A stretch of DNA of 64,000 nucleotides from positions 2,771,339 to 2,835,338 of the forward strand of contig NZ_CP042856.1 in the NCBI RefSeq assembly GCF_008001035.1, given 5' to 3'. A model generated the notes under the pieces. The model did no database searches. It worked only from the letters and a program-made list of their open reading frames with translations, and was not told the DNA's origin. Positions 1 to 8,800 of the stretch are shown in pieces. Within the stretch, counting starts at the first letter, position 1. Each line of letters opens with the position of its first letter. This DNA is from Salinibacterium sp. dk2585 (lineage in GTDB: Bacteria > Actinomycetota > Actinomycetes > Actinomycetales > Microbacteriaceae). The translations under genes and the position numbers were made by a program.

Positions 1-1
1 C

Positions 2-142
2 ACCTACCGCGCTTCGGGTCGCCGCCGGCTTGGCCTGCACTTCACGGGCGACGGTCGCGTCGACGAGGAGCCCGGCGAGAGCGCCGTCGAGGCGGCGACG
101 ACCGAGATCGCGGTTATCGAGACGACGAACCAGCGTCGCTGA
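2..142 (+). CDS. 3' end of an unrecognised gene (partial)
   Basis: An open frame enters from the left edge and runs 46 codons to a TGA at 140-142. The visible tail is hydrophilic and ends in ETTNQRR. The frame uses GC-rich third positions like its neighbours, so it is plausibly the C-terminus of a real plus-strand gene. Its end overlaps the end of the minus-strand ligase gene tail to tail by 29 bp. Too little is present to name the product. Confidence 0.3.
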   Translation, partial: TYRASGRRRLGLHFTGDGRVDEEPGESAVEAATTEIAVIETTNQRR

Positions 143-1244
143 CGGTGGAGGTCGGATGCGCTGGCTCCGGCGCGATGGAGTTGCGGTAGAGCGCGGCGAG
201 TGAAGGTCGCCCCCCACGCTCGTAGGCGTCCAGCTGCCGCGCAGCTCCCGTGCCTTCCTCAAAGATCCGGTCGACCCACTCCTCCACCAGCGCGAGGTCG
301 CCGGCCTCCTCCAGCGCGCCCCGCACGTGGTCGACGAGCGCGTCGACTGCCTCGCGAGCGGGCACGACCCCGCCTGTGAGCGGGTGCACAAGCTGGTCGG
401 CGATGCCGTCACGGGCAGAGAGCCACAGCGCCGCATCGATCAGTTCGGCGTCGAGCTCCTCGGCCTCGCCCTCACCTGCGAGGGCGGTCGCGACGAGGGC
501 CCGGGTGAGCGCCGCGAGCAGCACGGTGTGCCACGCCTCAAGCTGCACGTCTGGCGTGCGGATCTCGATCGTCGGCAGGTGGTTGGAGAGGCGGATGTTC
601 CACATGACGAGTGCGTCGTCGAAGGTGCCACCCACGCCGACCAACCGTTCGATCCTGCGGTCATAGTCGGCGGAATCCGCGAACCGCGGTGGCGTGCCGC
701 GCGTGGTCCAGCGCTGCAGCTGGATCGTGCGCCAGCTGGCGAAGCCCGTATCGGCACCGTTCCAGAACGGCGAGTTGGCTCCGAGGGCGGTGAGCAGTGG
801 CATCCAGCGGCGAAGGCCGTTCAGCGCCCGCACCCCGCTCTCGCGGTCATCGATGTGCACGTGCACGTGCAGGCCGTTGAAGTAGTAGTCGCGGCCGACC
901 TGGCCGTATTCTTCGTAGACACGGTGGTAGCGGGGCTTGTCGGTGACGACGCTGCCGCCATCGAGCGAGGGAAACGTGCCGCTCGCGCACGGCACCACGC
1001 CGACGGATGCCGCGGCCTCGCGCAGCCGCCCGCGGAACGCCTGCAGGTCACCGAGTGCCTGCTGCAGTGTCTCGAAGACCGGGCTGGGCCGCTCGAGTTG
1101 GCTCAGCAGAAACTCGCGCTGCACGTTCTTGCTCTCCACCCGCTCCACGCGGAGGGCTCTGTAGACGGCGGGACTCACGTCGCGCGGCTGCAGGGTGTCG
1201 GAGTCGATGAAGCAGTACTCCTCTTCCACACCGAATGTGACCAC
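114..1244 (-). CDS. Carboxylate-amine ligase, glutamate-cysteine ligase type 2 (YbdK-like)
   Basis: A 376-residue protein of the GCS2 family, which joins the gamma-carboxyl of glutamate to an amine using ATP in the cytoplasm. It starts with the family's signature GVEEEYCFID near residues 5-14 and carries the NGLHVHVH stretch near residue 125 and NIRLSNHLPTIEIRTPD near 215-231. The length fits the family (about 370). The ATG is preceded by a strong GGAGG at suitable spacing. The substrate cannot be told from sequence: actinobacteria make mycothiol rather than glutathione, so gamma-glutamylcysteine synthesis (as in the ergothioneine route) is only one option. It stands alone, with a 141-bp gap to rocD. 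Confidence 0.85.
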   Translation of the reverse strand: MVTFGVEEEYCFIDSDTLQPRDVSPAVYRALRVERVESKNVQREFLLSQLERPSPVFETLQQALGDLQAFRGRLREAAASVGVVPCASGTFPSLDGGSVVTDKPRYHRVYEEYGQVGRDYYFNGLHVHVHIDDRESGVRALNGLRRWMPLLTALGANSPFWNGADTGFASWRTIQLQRWTTRGTPPRFADSADYDRRIERLVGVGGTFDDALVMWNIRLSNHLPTIEIRTPDVQLEAWHTVLLAALTRALVATALAGEGEAEELDAELIDAALWLSARDGIADQLVHPLTGGVVPAREAVDALVDHVRGALEEAGDLALVEEWVDRIFEEGTGAARQLDAYERGGRPSLAALYRNSIAPEPAHPTSTVSDAGSSSR

Positions 1245-1385
1245 CGTGCCTCCTCCTGCGCTGTTGCCGACCGGCGCCTGCTTCGAATAGTAGGCAACGC
1301 ATCCGGTCGCCGCTTTCAGAAGATTCGTGGCGGAGCGGTGGTACGGGTGTTTGCGGGTGTGCAGATCGGGGCAGAAGACAGGAGA

Positions 1386-2609
1386 CTATGCCAGTTGCGC
1401 GAGCACTCCCTCCAGTTTGTCAACAGCCCAGTCGAGGTCGGCGGCCTCGATCACGATCGGTGGCGCGAGTCGAACGGTCGAGCCGTGCGTGTCCTTGGCG
1501 AGCACACCGCGCTCCATGAGCAACTCGCACACCCGGCGCCCAGTGCCGAGTCGGGGGTCGATGTCGATGCCGGCCCACAGTCCCGCGCCGCGCACCTCGA
1601 GCACCCCGCGGCCCTTGAGGGCCCCAAGTCGCTCGTGGAGGCGAGCCCCGAGTGTGCGGGCTCGTTCCTGTGGTTCGCCTTCTGCGAGCATCCGCACCAC
1701 CTCGGTGCCGACCGCGGCGGCGAGGGGGTTGCCCCCGAAAGTCGAACCGTGCTGGCCGGGCGACAGCACGCCGAGGATGTCGGCATCGCCGACGACGGCC
1801 GAGACGGGGACAATGCCACCGCCGAGCGCCTTGCCGAGCAGGTAGAGGTCGGGCACGACCCCCACGAGGTCACACGCGAAGGTCGCGCCGGTGCGGCCGA
1901 GGCCGGACTGGATCTCATCGGCGATCAGCAGCACGCGCTCGGCCGTGCACAGCTCTCGCAGCGCCGGGAGGAAGTCGGCCGGCGGCACCAACACGCCAGC
2001 CTCCCCCTGGATGGGCTCGACCAGAACGGCGACCGTGTCGGCGTCCATCAGCCGCGCCGCGGCGGCCGCGTCACCGTAGGGCGCAGTGCGGAATCCCGGC
2101 GTGAAGGGGCCGAAGTCCTGGCGGGCATCCGCATCGTCGCTGAAGCTCACGATCGTCGTCGTGCGCCCGTGGAAGTTGCCCGACATGACCACGATGTTGG
2201 CTCGATCAGGGGTGACCCCCTTGACCCGGTAGCCCCACGCCCGAGCGACCTTGATGCCCGACTCGACCGCCTCCGCGCCCGTGTTCATGGGCAGCACCAT
2301 GTCCTTGCCGGCGAGCGCGGCGAGCTCCGTCACGAAGGTGCCGAGCCGGTCGTTGTGGAAGGCGCGACTCGTGAGCGTGATGCGGTCGAGCTGCTCGCGG
2401 GCCACCGCGAGCAGCCGCTCATTGGAGTGGCCGAAGTTCACGGCCGAGTATGCGGCGAGGCAGTCGAGGTAGCGGCGGCCGTCGACATCCGTCACCCAGG
2501 CACCCTCGCCCGAGGCGACGACCACCGGCAGGGGATGGTAGTTGTGCGGTGAGTGGGTGCTCTCGGCCTCGATGGCCTCACGTGATCGGATGCCCTGCGC
2601 CACGCTCAT
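1386..2609 (-). CDS. rocD: Ornithine--oxo-acid transaminase
   Basis: A PLP-dependent class III aminotransferase (407 aa) that converts ornithine and 2-oxoglutarate to glutamate semialdehyde and glutamate. The Asp motif DEIQSGLGRTG lies near residue 233, and the Schiff-base lysine is in LLGKALGGG near residue 260. The start chosen is the ATG at 2609. Its ATGA overlaps the stop of ddaH, which indicates translational coupling; a longer reading frame to 2633 would run further into ddaH. Together with ddaH it forms an arginine-derivative to citrulline/ornithine/glutamate catabolic pair, probably controlled by the divergent Lrp-type regulator at 3566. Confidence 0.93.
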   Translation of the reverse strand: MSVAQGIRSREAIEAESTHSPHNYHPLPVVVASGEGAWVTDVDGRRYLDCLAAYSAVNFGHSNERLLAVAREQLDRITLTSRAFHNDRLGTFVTELAALAGKDMVLPMNTGAEAVESGIKVARAWGYRVKGVTPDRANIVVMSGNFHGRTTTIVSFSDDADARQDFGPFTPGFRTAPYGDAAAAARLMDADTVAVLVEPIQGEAGVLVPPADFLPALRELCTAERVLLIADEIQSGLGRTGATFACDLVGVVPDLYLLGKALGGGIVPVSAVVGDADILGVLSPGQHGSTFGGNPLAAAVGTEVVRMLAEGEPQERARTLGARLHERLGALKGRGVLEVRGAGLWAGIDIDPRLGTGRRVCELLMERGVLAKDTHGSTVRLAPPIVIEAADLDWAVDKLEGVLAQLA

Positions 2610-3463
2610 CGGCGAAGCTCCAGTGTGCAGCATTTGACTCCTCCTCCCCCGAGCAGCAACTCCGACAGGTCCACGCCGATGGTCTCGTAGCCTCGCTCCC
2701 GCAGCTGCCGGGCATAGCCGAGGGCTCGGGATGCCACGACCACCGTACGCCCGTCGCTGAAGCAGTTGAGCCCCAGCACCGCGGCATCCGCCTCGGTGAC
2801 GACGATGGCGTTGGGGAACCGTTCGCGCAGCTCCCCTTGGCTCGCCTCGCTGAACGCGGAGGGCAGGTAGGCGATGGTCGCTTCGGTGCCGGGTGCTGGC
2901 TCGGGGTCGAGCACGGCGAGCGCCGTGTCGAGGTGGTAGTAGCTGGGGTTCACGAGTTCGAGCCCCACGACCTCCCGGCCGAATACCCGCGCCAGTTCGG
3001 CCTGGCTGGCGGTGCTGCTGCGGAATCCCGAGCCGGCAAGGATGACCTCGCCCGCGAGCAGGAAGTCACCCTCGCCCTCGTTGATCTCCTCCGGCACGTG
3101 CACGGCGAAGCCCGCGCGCTCGAACCAGTCCATGTAGGCGGGCCCCTCCGGCGCGCGCTCCGGATGCGTGAAGCGTGCCCCGTAGGCGATGCCATCGAGC
3201 ACAAAACCACCATTGGCGGCGTAGACCATGTCGGGAAGCCCAGCGATGGGGTCGACGAGGTGCACGTCGAAGCCGAGGTCGACGTAGGCCGAGCGGAGCG
3301 TCTCCCACTGCCGCACGGCGAGGCTCGTGTCGGTGGGGTTCGCGGGGTGCATCCACGGGTTGATGCGGTAGCTCACCGTGAAGTGATCGGGTCGGCACAT
3401 GAGCACGGTGCGCGCCGAAGCGGCCCGGTGTACGGGCACGGCAGCAGTGTCGGTGAGGGTCAT
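2606..3463 (-). CDS. ddaH: Dimethylarginine dimethylaminohydrolase (DDAH)-type amidinotransferase-fold hydrolase
   Basis: A 285-residue member of the guanidino-group modifying superfamily. DDAH enzymes hydrolyse methylated arginines to citrulline; some relatives act on arginine itself. Visible are the substrate-side CRPDHFTV and ANGGFVLDG motifs, the histidine in PSYYHLDTAL, and the nucleophilic cysteine in GGGGVKCCTLELRR near the C-terminus (residues 278-279). The start is the ATG at 3463; in-frame codons upstream enter the regulatory region. It is the first gene of a two-gene operon with rocD (ATGA overlap). Whether the true substrate is dimethylarginine or arginine is not decidable here. 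Confidence 0.88.
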   Translation of the reverse strand: MTLTDTAAVPVHRAASARTVLMCRPDHFTVSYRINPWMHPANPTDTSLAVRQWETLRSAYVDLGFDVHLVDPIAGLPDMVYAANGGFVLDGIAYGARFTHPERAPEGPAYMDWFERAGFAVHVPEEINEGEGDFLLAGEVILAGSGFRSSTASQAELARVFGREVVGLELVNPSYYHLDTALAVLDPEPAPGTEATIAYLPSAFSEASQGELRERFPNAIVVTEADAAVLGLNCFSDGRTVVVASRALGYARQLRERGYETIGVDLSELLLGGGGVKCCTLELRR

Positions 3464-3492
3464 GCCTCCAGTGTCACAGCGGTTGCGGGCAT

Positions 3493-3518
3493 GATTTCGT
3501 GAATCTGCGCACGAAATC
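3493..3518. promoter_or_regulatory. Dyad operator in the ddaH / lrp-type divergent promoter
   Basis: GATTTCGTG (3493-3501) and CACGAAATC (3510-3518) form a perfect 9-bp inverted repeat with an 8-bp spacer. It lies in the 102-bp gap between the ddaH start (3463) and the Lrp-type gene (3566), so it is the likely binding site of that regulator. Assignment to Lrp is inference from position. Confidence 0.65.
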
Positions 3519-3565
3519 GCTGCACTGACCCGTTGCTTTGCAAAATTTCCCCGTAGAGTGCCGCT

Positions 3566-4003
3566 ATGGACAACCTCGACCACGGCATCCTCGCACTGCT
3601 CCGCAAGAACGCTCGGGCCGGTTACGGCGACATCGGCGAGCGCATCGGGCTGTCGGCATCCGCCGTCAAGCGACGCGTCGACAGGCTCGTCGCCGACGGC
3701 GTCATCCGCAGCTTCACGATCCAGGTCGACCCCGCCGTCGACGGCCTGGGCACCGAGGCCTACGTCGAGCTGTTCTGCCGGGGAACGGTTGCACCCGCCG
3801 AGCTGCGACGGATGCTCTCCGACATCCCGGAGGTCGTCGGCGCCGGCACGGTGAGCGGCAGCGCCGATGCCATGCTGCACATGAGGAGCCGCGACATCCA
3901 CAGCCTCGAGGTCGCGATCGAGAAGGTGCGCGATGCGCCGAACGTCGACCACACGCGCAGCTCGATCGTGCTGTCGCGGCTCATCGAACGGGCCCGCGAC
4001 TGA
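3566..4003 (+). CDS. Lrp/AsnC family transcriptional regulator
   Basis: A 145-residue regulator with an N-terminal winged HTH (DHGILALLRKNARAGYGDIG, then a recognition helix near LSASAVKRRVDRL, residues 29-41) and a C-terminal RAM/AsnC ligand-binding domain from about residue 65. The length is typical. It is divergent to ddaH-rocD, as is usual for Lrp proteins controlling arginine, ornithine or proline catabolism, and a perfect dyad lies in the shared promoter. The effector is probably an amino acid of that pathway (inference). It ends 9 bp from the convergent ArsR gene. Confidence 0.9.
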   Translation: MDNLDHGILALLRKNARAGYGDIGERIGLSASAVKRRVDRLVADGVIRSFTIQVDPAVDGLGTEAYVELFCRGTVAPAELRRMLSDIPEVVGAGTVSGSADAMLHMRSRDIHSLEVAIEKVRDAPNVDHTRSSIVLSRLIERARD

Positions 4004-4012
4004 ACAACCGGC

Positions 4013-4354
4013 TCAGATGATCCAGCCGTCATCGGTCGTGAAGTTCTCCAGCAGCGGCTCGACGGGTTCGTAGCGGCGCTCCCAGAACTCGCCGTACTCG
4101 AGGAGCCATCGGGCGGCGTCTTCGAGGGGGTCGGCTCGCAGGGAACTGATGGTCGCGGTGCCGACCGGCCGACGATGGATGAGGCCGGCCGATTCGAGCA
4201 CGCGGAGGTGGCGCGAGATGGCCGGCTGGCTGAGCGGGAAGTGGTGCGCGAGCTGCCCGACTGTGGCGTCGTCGTCGCGCAGGAGCCCCAGGATGGCGCG
4301 TCGTGTAGGGTCGGCGAGCGCCGCGAATACCGCGTCCAGATCGGCCTTTGGCAT
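4013..4354 (-). CDS. ArsR family winged-helix repressor
   Basis: A 113-residue ArsR/SmtB-type protein: FAALADPTRRAILGLL (about residues 10-25) followed by the HTH QLAHHFPLSQPAISRHLRVL and the wing LIHRRPVGTAT. No cysteine or histidine metal-site cluster is visible, so it belongs to the non-metal subgroup that is often paired with an AHSA1/SRPBCC protein; no such partner is next to it. It is divergent from the dioxygenase at 4476. A 30-bp dyad (4358-4387) overlaps its own Shine-Dalgarno (GGAGG), which points to autoregulation and control of the dioxygenase. Confidence 0.9.
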   Translation of the reverse strand: MPKADLDAVFAALADPTRRAILGLLRDDDATVGQLAHHFPLSQPAISRHLRVLESAGLIHRRPVGTATISSLRADPLEDAARWLLEYGEFWERRYEPVEPLLENFTTDDGWII

Positions 4355-4357
4355 TCA

Positions 4358-4387
4358 TAACCTCCATGTTTCAAAACAGGAAGGTTA
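4358..4387. promoter_or_regulatory. ArsR-type operator, two-tier dyad
   Basis: TAACCT (4358-4363) and AGGTTA (4382-4387) flank an inner pair TGTTT (4367-4371) and AAACA (4374-4378) with equal 3-bp gaps on both sides. The whole 30 bp is nearly symmetric. The left arm sits three bases upstream of the ArsR start codon and covers its ribosome-binding site, as expected for an autorepressor. Confidence 0.7.
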
Positions 4388-4475
4388 AGAATAGCGAGCT
4401 TTTCACCGAGATACCGCGAAAACGCTGTCACGATTTGAGGCGCGCCAAGGCGTGACGAATTGCTACAACTGAACA

Positions 4476-5504
4476 ATGACCTCGGCAACACTCCCAACGC
4501 TCGACCTCTCGCGCCTCCAGCAGGGCGAAGAGGAGGCGGCCGCCTTCCGCCGCGACCTGCGCGAGGCGACGCACGACTACGGCTTCTTCTACCTGACCGG
4601 CCACGGCATCCCGCAGGAGCTCTTCGACGGGATGATCGGCACAGCCCGCCGCTTCTTCGACCTGCCCGAGGTCGACAAGCTCGAGATCGAGAACGTCAAG
4701 AGCCGGCACTTCCGCGGATACACGCGCGTCGGTGGAGAGCGCACGCAGGGCAAGGTCGACTGGCGCGAGCAGATCGACATCGGCCCCGAGCGCGCCGCCG
4801 TGGAGAAGCGCGAGGGGGTCGCCCCCTACTGGACACTCGAGGGCCCCAACATGTGGCCGAGCGCCCTCCCCGAGCTCCGCGACGTCGTGAGCGAGTGGGA
4901 GGCGAACATGAACAAGGTCGCCATCACGCTGATGCGGGCGTGGGCCGAGTCACTCGGCGCCGACCCCGACACCTTCGACGCGGCATTCGCGCACGACCCC
5001 TCGACGCTCATCAAGATCGTCCGCTACCCGGGCAAGGAGGACCCGACGCCGCAGCAGGGTGTCGGCGCCCACAAGGACTTCGGCGTGCTCACGCTCCTCT
5101 ACGTCGAGGAAGGCAAGGCCGGCCTGCAGGTCGAGAAGGACGGCGAGTGGATCGACGCCCCGCCGATTCCCTACACCTTCGTCGTCAACATCGGCGAGCT
5201 GCTCGAGGTCGCGACAGGCGGCTACCTGCGCGCGACCATCCACCGCGTCATTTCACCCAAGGCGGGCGAGGACCGCATCTCGATTCCCTACTTCTACGCC
5301 CCCGCGCTCGACGCCACCATCCCGACGATCCCGCTTCCGCCCGAGCTTGCCGCTCGCGCCAAGGGTGTGACTCCTGATGCCCATGGCGAGCCCCTCTACG
5401 CCACCTACGGCGAGAACGCACTCAAGAGCCGGCTGCGGGCCCACCCGGATGTCGCGGCGATCCACCACCCGGAACTGGTGAAGGTCCCCGTCCCAGCTGC
5501 CTGA
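4476..5504 (+). CDS. Isopenicillin N synthase-like 2-oxoglutarate/Fe(II) dioxygenase
   Basis: A 342-residue non-haem iron oxygenase. The N-terminal DIOX_N region has DYGFFYLTGHGIP near residues 32-44. The iron triad is HKD near residue 198 (GAHKDFGVLTLL) and a distal His near residue 255 (TIHRVI). The RIS near residue 267 is the R-x-S that binds 2-oxoglutarate carboxylate. The length and motif order match the IPNS-like family in bacteria, whose members oxidise diverse small molecules. No beta-lactam biosynthetic genes are nearby, so antibiotic synthesis is not implied. It is probably controlled by the divergent ArsR protein. Confidence 0.87.
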   Translation: MTSATLPTLDLSRLQQGEEEAAAFRRDLREATHDYGFFYLTGHGIPQELFDGMIGTARRFFDLPEVDKLEIENVKSRHFRGYTRVGGERTQGKVDWREQIDIGPERAAVEKREGVAPYWTLEGPNMWPSALPELRDVVSEWEANMNKVAITLMRAWAESLGADPDTFDAAFAHDPSTLIKIVRYPGKEDPTPQQGVGAHKDFGVLTLLYVEEGKAGLQVEKDGEWIDAPPIPYTFVVNIGELLEVATGGYLRATIHRVISPKAGEDRISIPYFYAPALDATIPTIPLPPELAARAKGVTPDAHGEPLYATYGENALKSRLRAHPDVAAIHHPELVKVPVPAA

Positions 5505-5521
5505 GCCCGCCCGGTTTCACG

Positions 5522-5579
5522 CGCGAGTGGCCAAAGTTTCGCCTAAGGGAGGACTCTTGGCGCAATGTTTGGCCGCTCA
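5522..5579. repeat. 58-nt hairpin repeat, copy 1
   Basis: The arms GAGTGGCCAAA (5525-5535) and TTTGGCCGCTC (5568-5578) form an imperfect inverted repeat (one mismatch) with further partial pairing inside. The unit is a degenerate direct copy of the element at 5687-5744 and lies just after the dioxygenase stop. Confidence 0.7.
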
Positions 5580-5686
5580 TCGAAGCGCCGGTCATCCGCT
5601 CGCTCGCAGATAGCCGGCAGCGAGCCGCATCCGCGGACGGGTCGAGGGCGTCCATACGTGAGCGACACTAGCAAGCCACGTGACGC

Positions 5687-5744
5687 GTGAGTGGCCAAAG
5701 TTTCGCCCAAATGACGAGCCTTGGCGCAAAGTTTGGCCACTCAC
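5687..5744. repeat. 58-nt hairpin repeat, copy 2
   Basis: GTGAGTGGCCAAA (5687-5699) and TTTGGCCACTCAC (5732-5744) are a perfect 13-bp inverted repeat. Inner bases continue an imperfect stem. It is in the same orientation as copy 1, 165 bp further on, between the convergent dioxygenase and putA genes. It could be a terminator, a REP-like unit or a small non-autonomous element. Confidence 0.75.
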
Positions 5745-5770
5745 GGAGGCCTCTGCACTCGAGGAAAGCC

Positions 5771-5821
5771 AGAGCACGAGGAAGCTCGGAGCACGAAGAA
5801 ACTCAGAGCACGAGGAAGCTC
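5771..5821. repeat. Three 17-bp tandem repeats at the 3' end of putA
   Basis: The units AGAGCACGAGGAAGCTC (5771-5787), GGAGCACGAAGAAACTC (5788-5804) and AGAGCACGAGGAAGCTC (5805-5821) abut exactly. The last overlaps the putA stop codon by two bases, and a partial fourth unit (AGAACTC) follows inside the gene. Confidence 0.8.
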
Positions 5822-8800
5822 AGAACTCGATCTGCGCCACCATCGGGTCGGGGCGACCATGGCGCTCCGCCGCCATGCTCACGACCTGGGCGCGCAGGAA
5901 CGGCAGCAGCTCGAGCCGCCCAGACGTCGTGACGGGTGCGGCGTAGAGCGCGACATCCGGCCGAAGCGAGAGCACTGTGGCCAGCACCGCGGGGTCGCCT
6001 CCGAGCAGCCGAATGTGCGGGGTCGTCACCTCGCCCGATTGCAGGCGGGCGTGCCAGCGCGTGTCGCTCTCGATGAGCACCTCGCTGACGCGGAGCGGCG
6101 ACAGCGGGTGCGCGAAGAGCTGCACGAGTCGCTCGGGCAGCGGCTGCGCGGTGCTGATGTGCACGCGCGCCCCCGCGCGCGTGGCCGCCGCGAGCACGCG
6201 CACGAGTTGTGCGGGCGAGACACCGTCGGAGAGGCGCACAGTCGTCTCCACGGGCAGGTAGCGCACGACTGTGCGGATTCCGGATGCCCCGCTCTCCTCC
6301 CGCGCGTCGCGATAGCGCTCGATCCACGCGCGTTCGTCGCTCACCGCGCCGGCGCGCACGAGGTCGAACTCGAGGAACTTCATGTTCGGCTGCGCGGCCT
6401 CGATGAGCGTGCGCACCGTGTCGCCGATGCCCTCGAGTCGCACGCTCTGCTGCGGCTCACTGAACTTGGGAACCCACTCGCCGAGGGCCATGATGCGCTC
6501 GGCGCTGCCACGAGGTGCACCGGCCCCGCGCCATCCGCCGCACTGCAGCGAGTCGAGCGGATGCCCAACCGTGGCCTTGTTCACATGCAGCGAGCCACAG
6601 TCCACCGAGTCGAGCCACGCCGCAAGCTCATCGACGTCGAGCGTGTGGATGCCGGCCGTCTCGCCCTGCAGTTGGTTCTGCAGTCGGATGGCCGCCTGCA
6701 GGTCGGGGACGCTCGTGAGCACGAGGGCGGGGGCGTCGACGGTGCGCTGCGCCGCAACCTCCGATTCCACGCCGTCGCGCACACCCGGCCGCCACAGGGT
6801 GAGCCGGTCATCGAGGGCCTCGGGTTCGACCAGCCAGCTCTCGCCGTCGCCCGCGAGGGAGAGCAGGCGGCGCACGCGCTCTGGCGGTGGTCCGATGAGC
6901 GGCCCGAGCCTCGCCGAGGCCTCGAGGGACGAGGCGGGATGCCGCGAACGCACCGCATCCGCAATGCGACTGCGCAGCTCCTTCGACTCCCCCATGCCGC
7001 CAACGAGGATCACGAGGCGTGCACCCTCCGGGTGCTGCCCCGCGTGGTGGAACGCCCCCGTGACGATGTCACGGGCGGCGGCGTCGATGTCGGCACTCGC
7101 GGCGACGATGACGGATGCCACTCCCCGCACCTCACCGAGCGGGGGCCGTTCGGGCCGCCACGACCGCAGAAGCCGTGCGGTGTCGCGATCCCCTGAAAAC
7201 ATCACCTGCTCGACCTCGGGGTGCGAGAGGGCCCGCCGGGCGACGGCGGGATCCTCGGGCACGACGAGCGTCACGAGTCCGGGCTCGATGCCCGACTCGT
7301 GCGCTGCCCGCACGACGGCCGCGGCGCTGTGCCTCGCCTGGTGGGCGGGTTGCACGACGACGGCGCTCCCGGCGAGCAGGGCGGCGGCGATACCGTCGGC
7401 GATGTCGCTCGCGGGTGCCGTCCAACTGGGGGCCAGCAGCACGGCCGCGGCCGGGGCGAACTCGGCGTTGTCGATGGCCGCGACGGCATCGTGTTCCCGC
7501 ACGAGCCTGCGTGTGAAGGCGACGGCGCGCACGATCTCCTGGTCGGCTTCGGCGATCGTCATCCCGGTTTCGCGCACGAGGGTCGCGACGAGCTGTCCTC
7601 GCATGATCTCGAGGGCGTCCGCGAAGGCGCTGACGGCCTCGACGCGCTCGGCGGCGGATGCCCGGGCACCCCACTCCTCGCCCGCTGCGACCGACTCGGC
7701 AATGAGTGCGTCAAGCGCCTCGACGTCGCGCATGATCTCGAACGACTCGAGGGCGTCGTCGCGCGCCCGGGTGAGCACGTCGCGCGCCCACTGCCGCCCC
7801 TCCGGCGTGGCGGGGTCGACCAGAGCGGGCGCGTCCCCGAGAGAGGTGTGCGGGGTGTGCTCCGGCAGTGCTTGCTCCATGGCATCGAGCGATGCCCGGA
7901 ATCGCGCCGCCTCGCGCTCGAACAGTGCCTCGTCCTCGGCGAGCGCGGGCATCGCCGACCTAAAGCTGGCGGGATCAGCCTGCTCGCGGAGCCGCTCGAG
8001 CAGGTACCAGGCGACGCCGCCATAGGCCACATCGTCGACGACGGGCGCGTATGCCGTGACGGTCGCACCGGAAGCGAGCACCGCCTCCGCGTAGGGCGTT
8101 GCGCCCAGATGCATCTCGATCTCAAGCCGCGAGGCGACCCCGCGGCGCTCCGCCAGCTCCCGCGCGAAGGCCAACTCGAAGAGGTTGTTGCTGGCCATCA
8201 CGACAGACAACGATTCCGAGCGATCTGTGCGAAGTGCCCAGTCCAGCATCCGCTTGACCTGCGCATCCGTCGCTTCCCTGCTCGGCAGGGCTCCCGGCTG
8301 CGGCACGCCCTTGACGAGGCGAACACGGGTGGACGCGCCACCTTGCGCTCGGCGTTCGCGCGCCCACGCGGCGACGCCCTGCAGGAGCGACAGGGAGTCC
8401 GGCAGGTTCGCCGGAAGGGTGATGCCGCCCTCATAGGTGCTGAGCGACGGCCGCGAGAGCAGTCCCGTGAACACGTCAAGCGTGTAGTCGACCTCACTGC
8501 GGCCGCCCATCTCGAGCGTGATGCGCTTGGGGGTCGCGGCGGCAGCGGCGGCCTCGTAGAGCGGCTCCAGCCGGTCGATCGCCCGCTCGACCGCCTCGTC
8601 GTGCGCCCAAGGGTGGTGGGGGCCGACAAGGTCCGCGAGCCTCACCGAGACGCTCTCCACCTCGGCGCGCGCGAGCAGTTCCGTGACGGAGGCGAGTCGG
8701 CGATCGGCCGAAGTTCCGCCGAGCACGGCATTCCCGAATGGGGCTACATCGACACGGATGCCGCGTTCCCACAGGTCTCGGATGCGCTCGCCCAGCTCCG

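Noticed and set aside
327..2552. 741-codon plus-strand open frame
   Set aside because: It is antisense to the GCS2 and rocD genes, low in complexity and rich in His/Arg/Glu, a typical shadow frame of GC-rich DNA.
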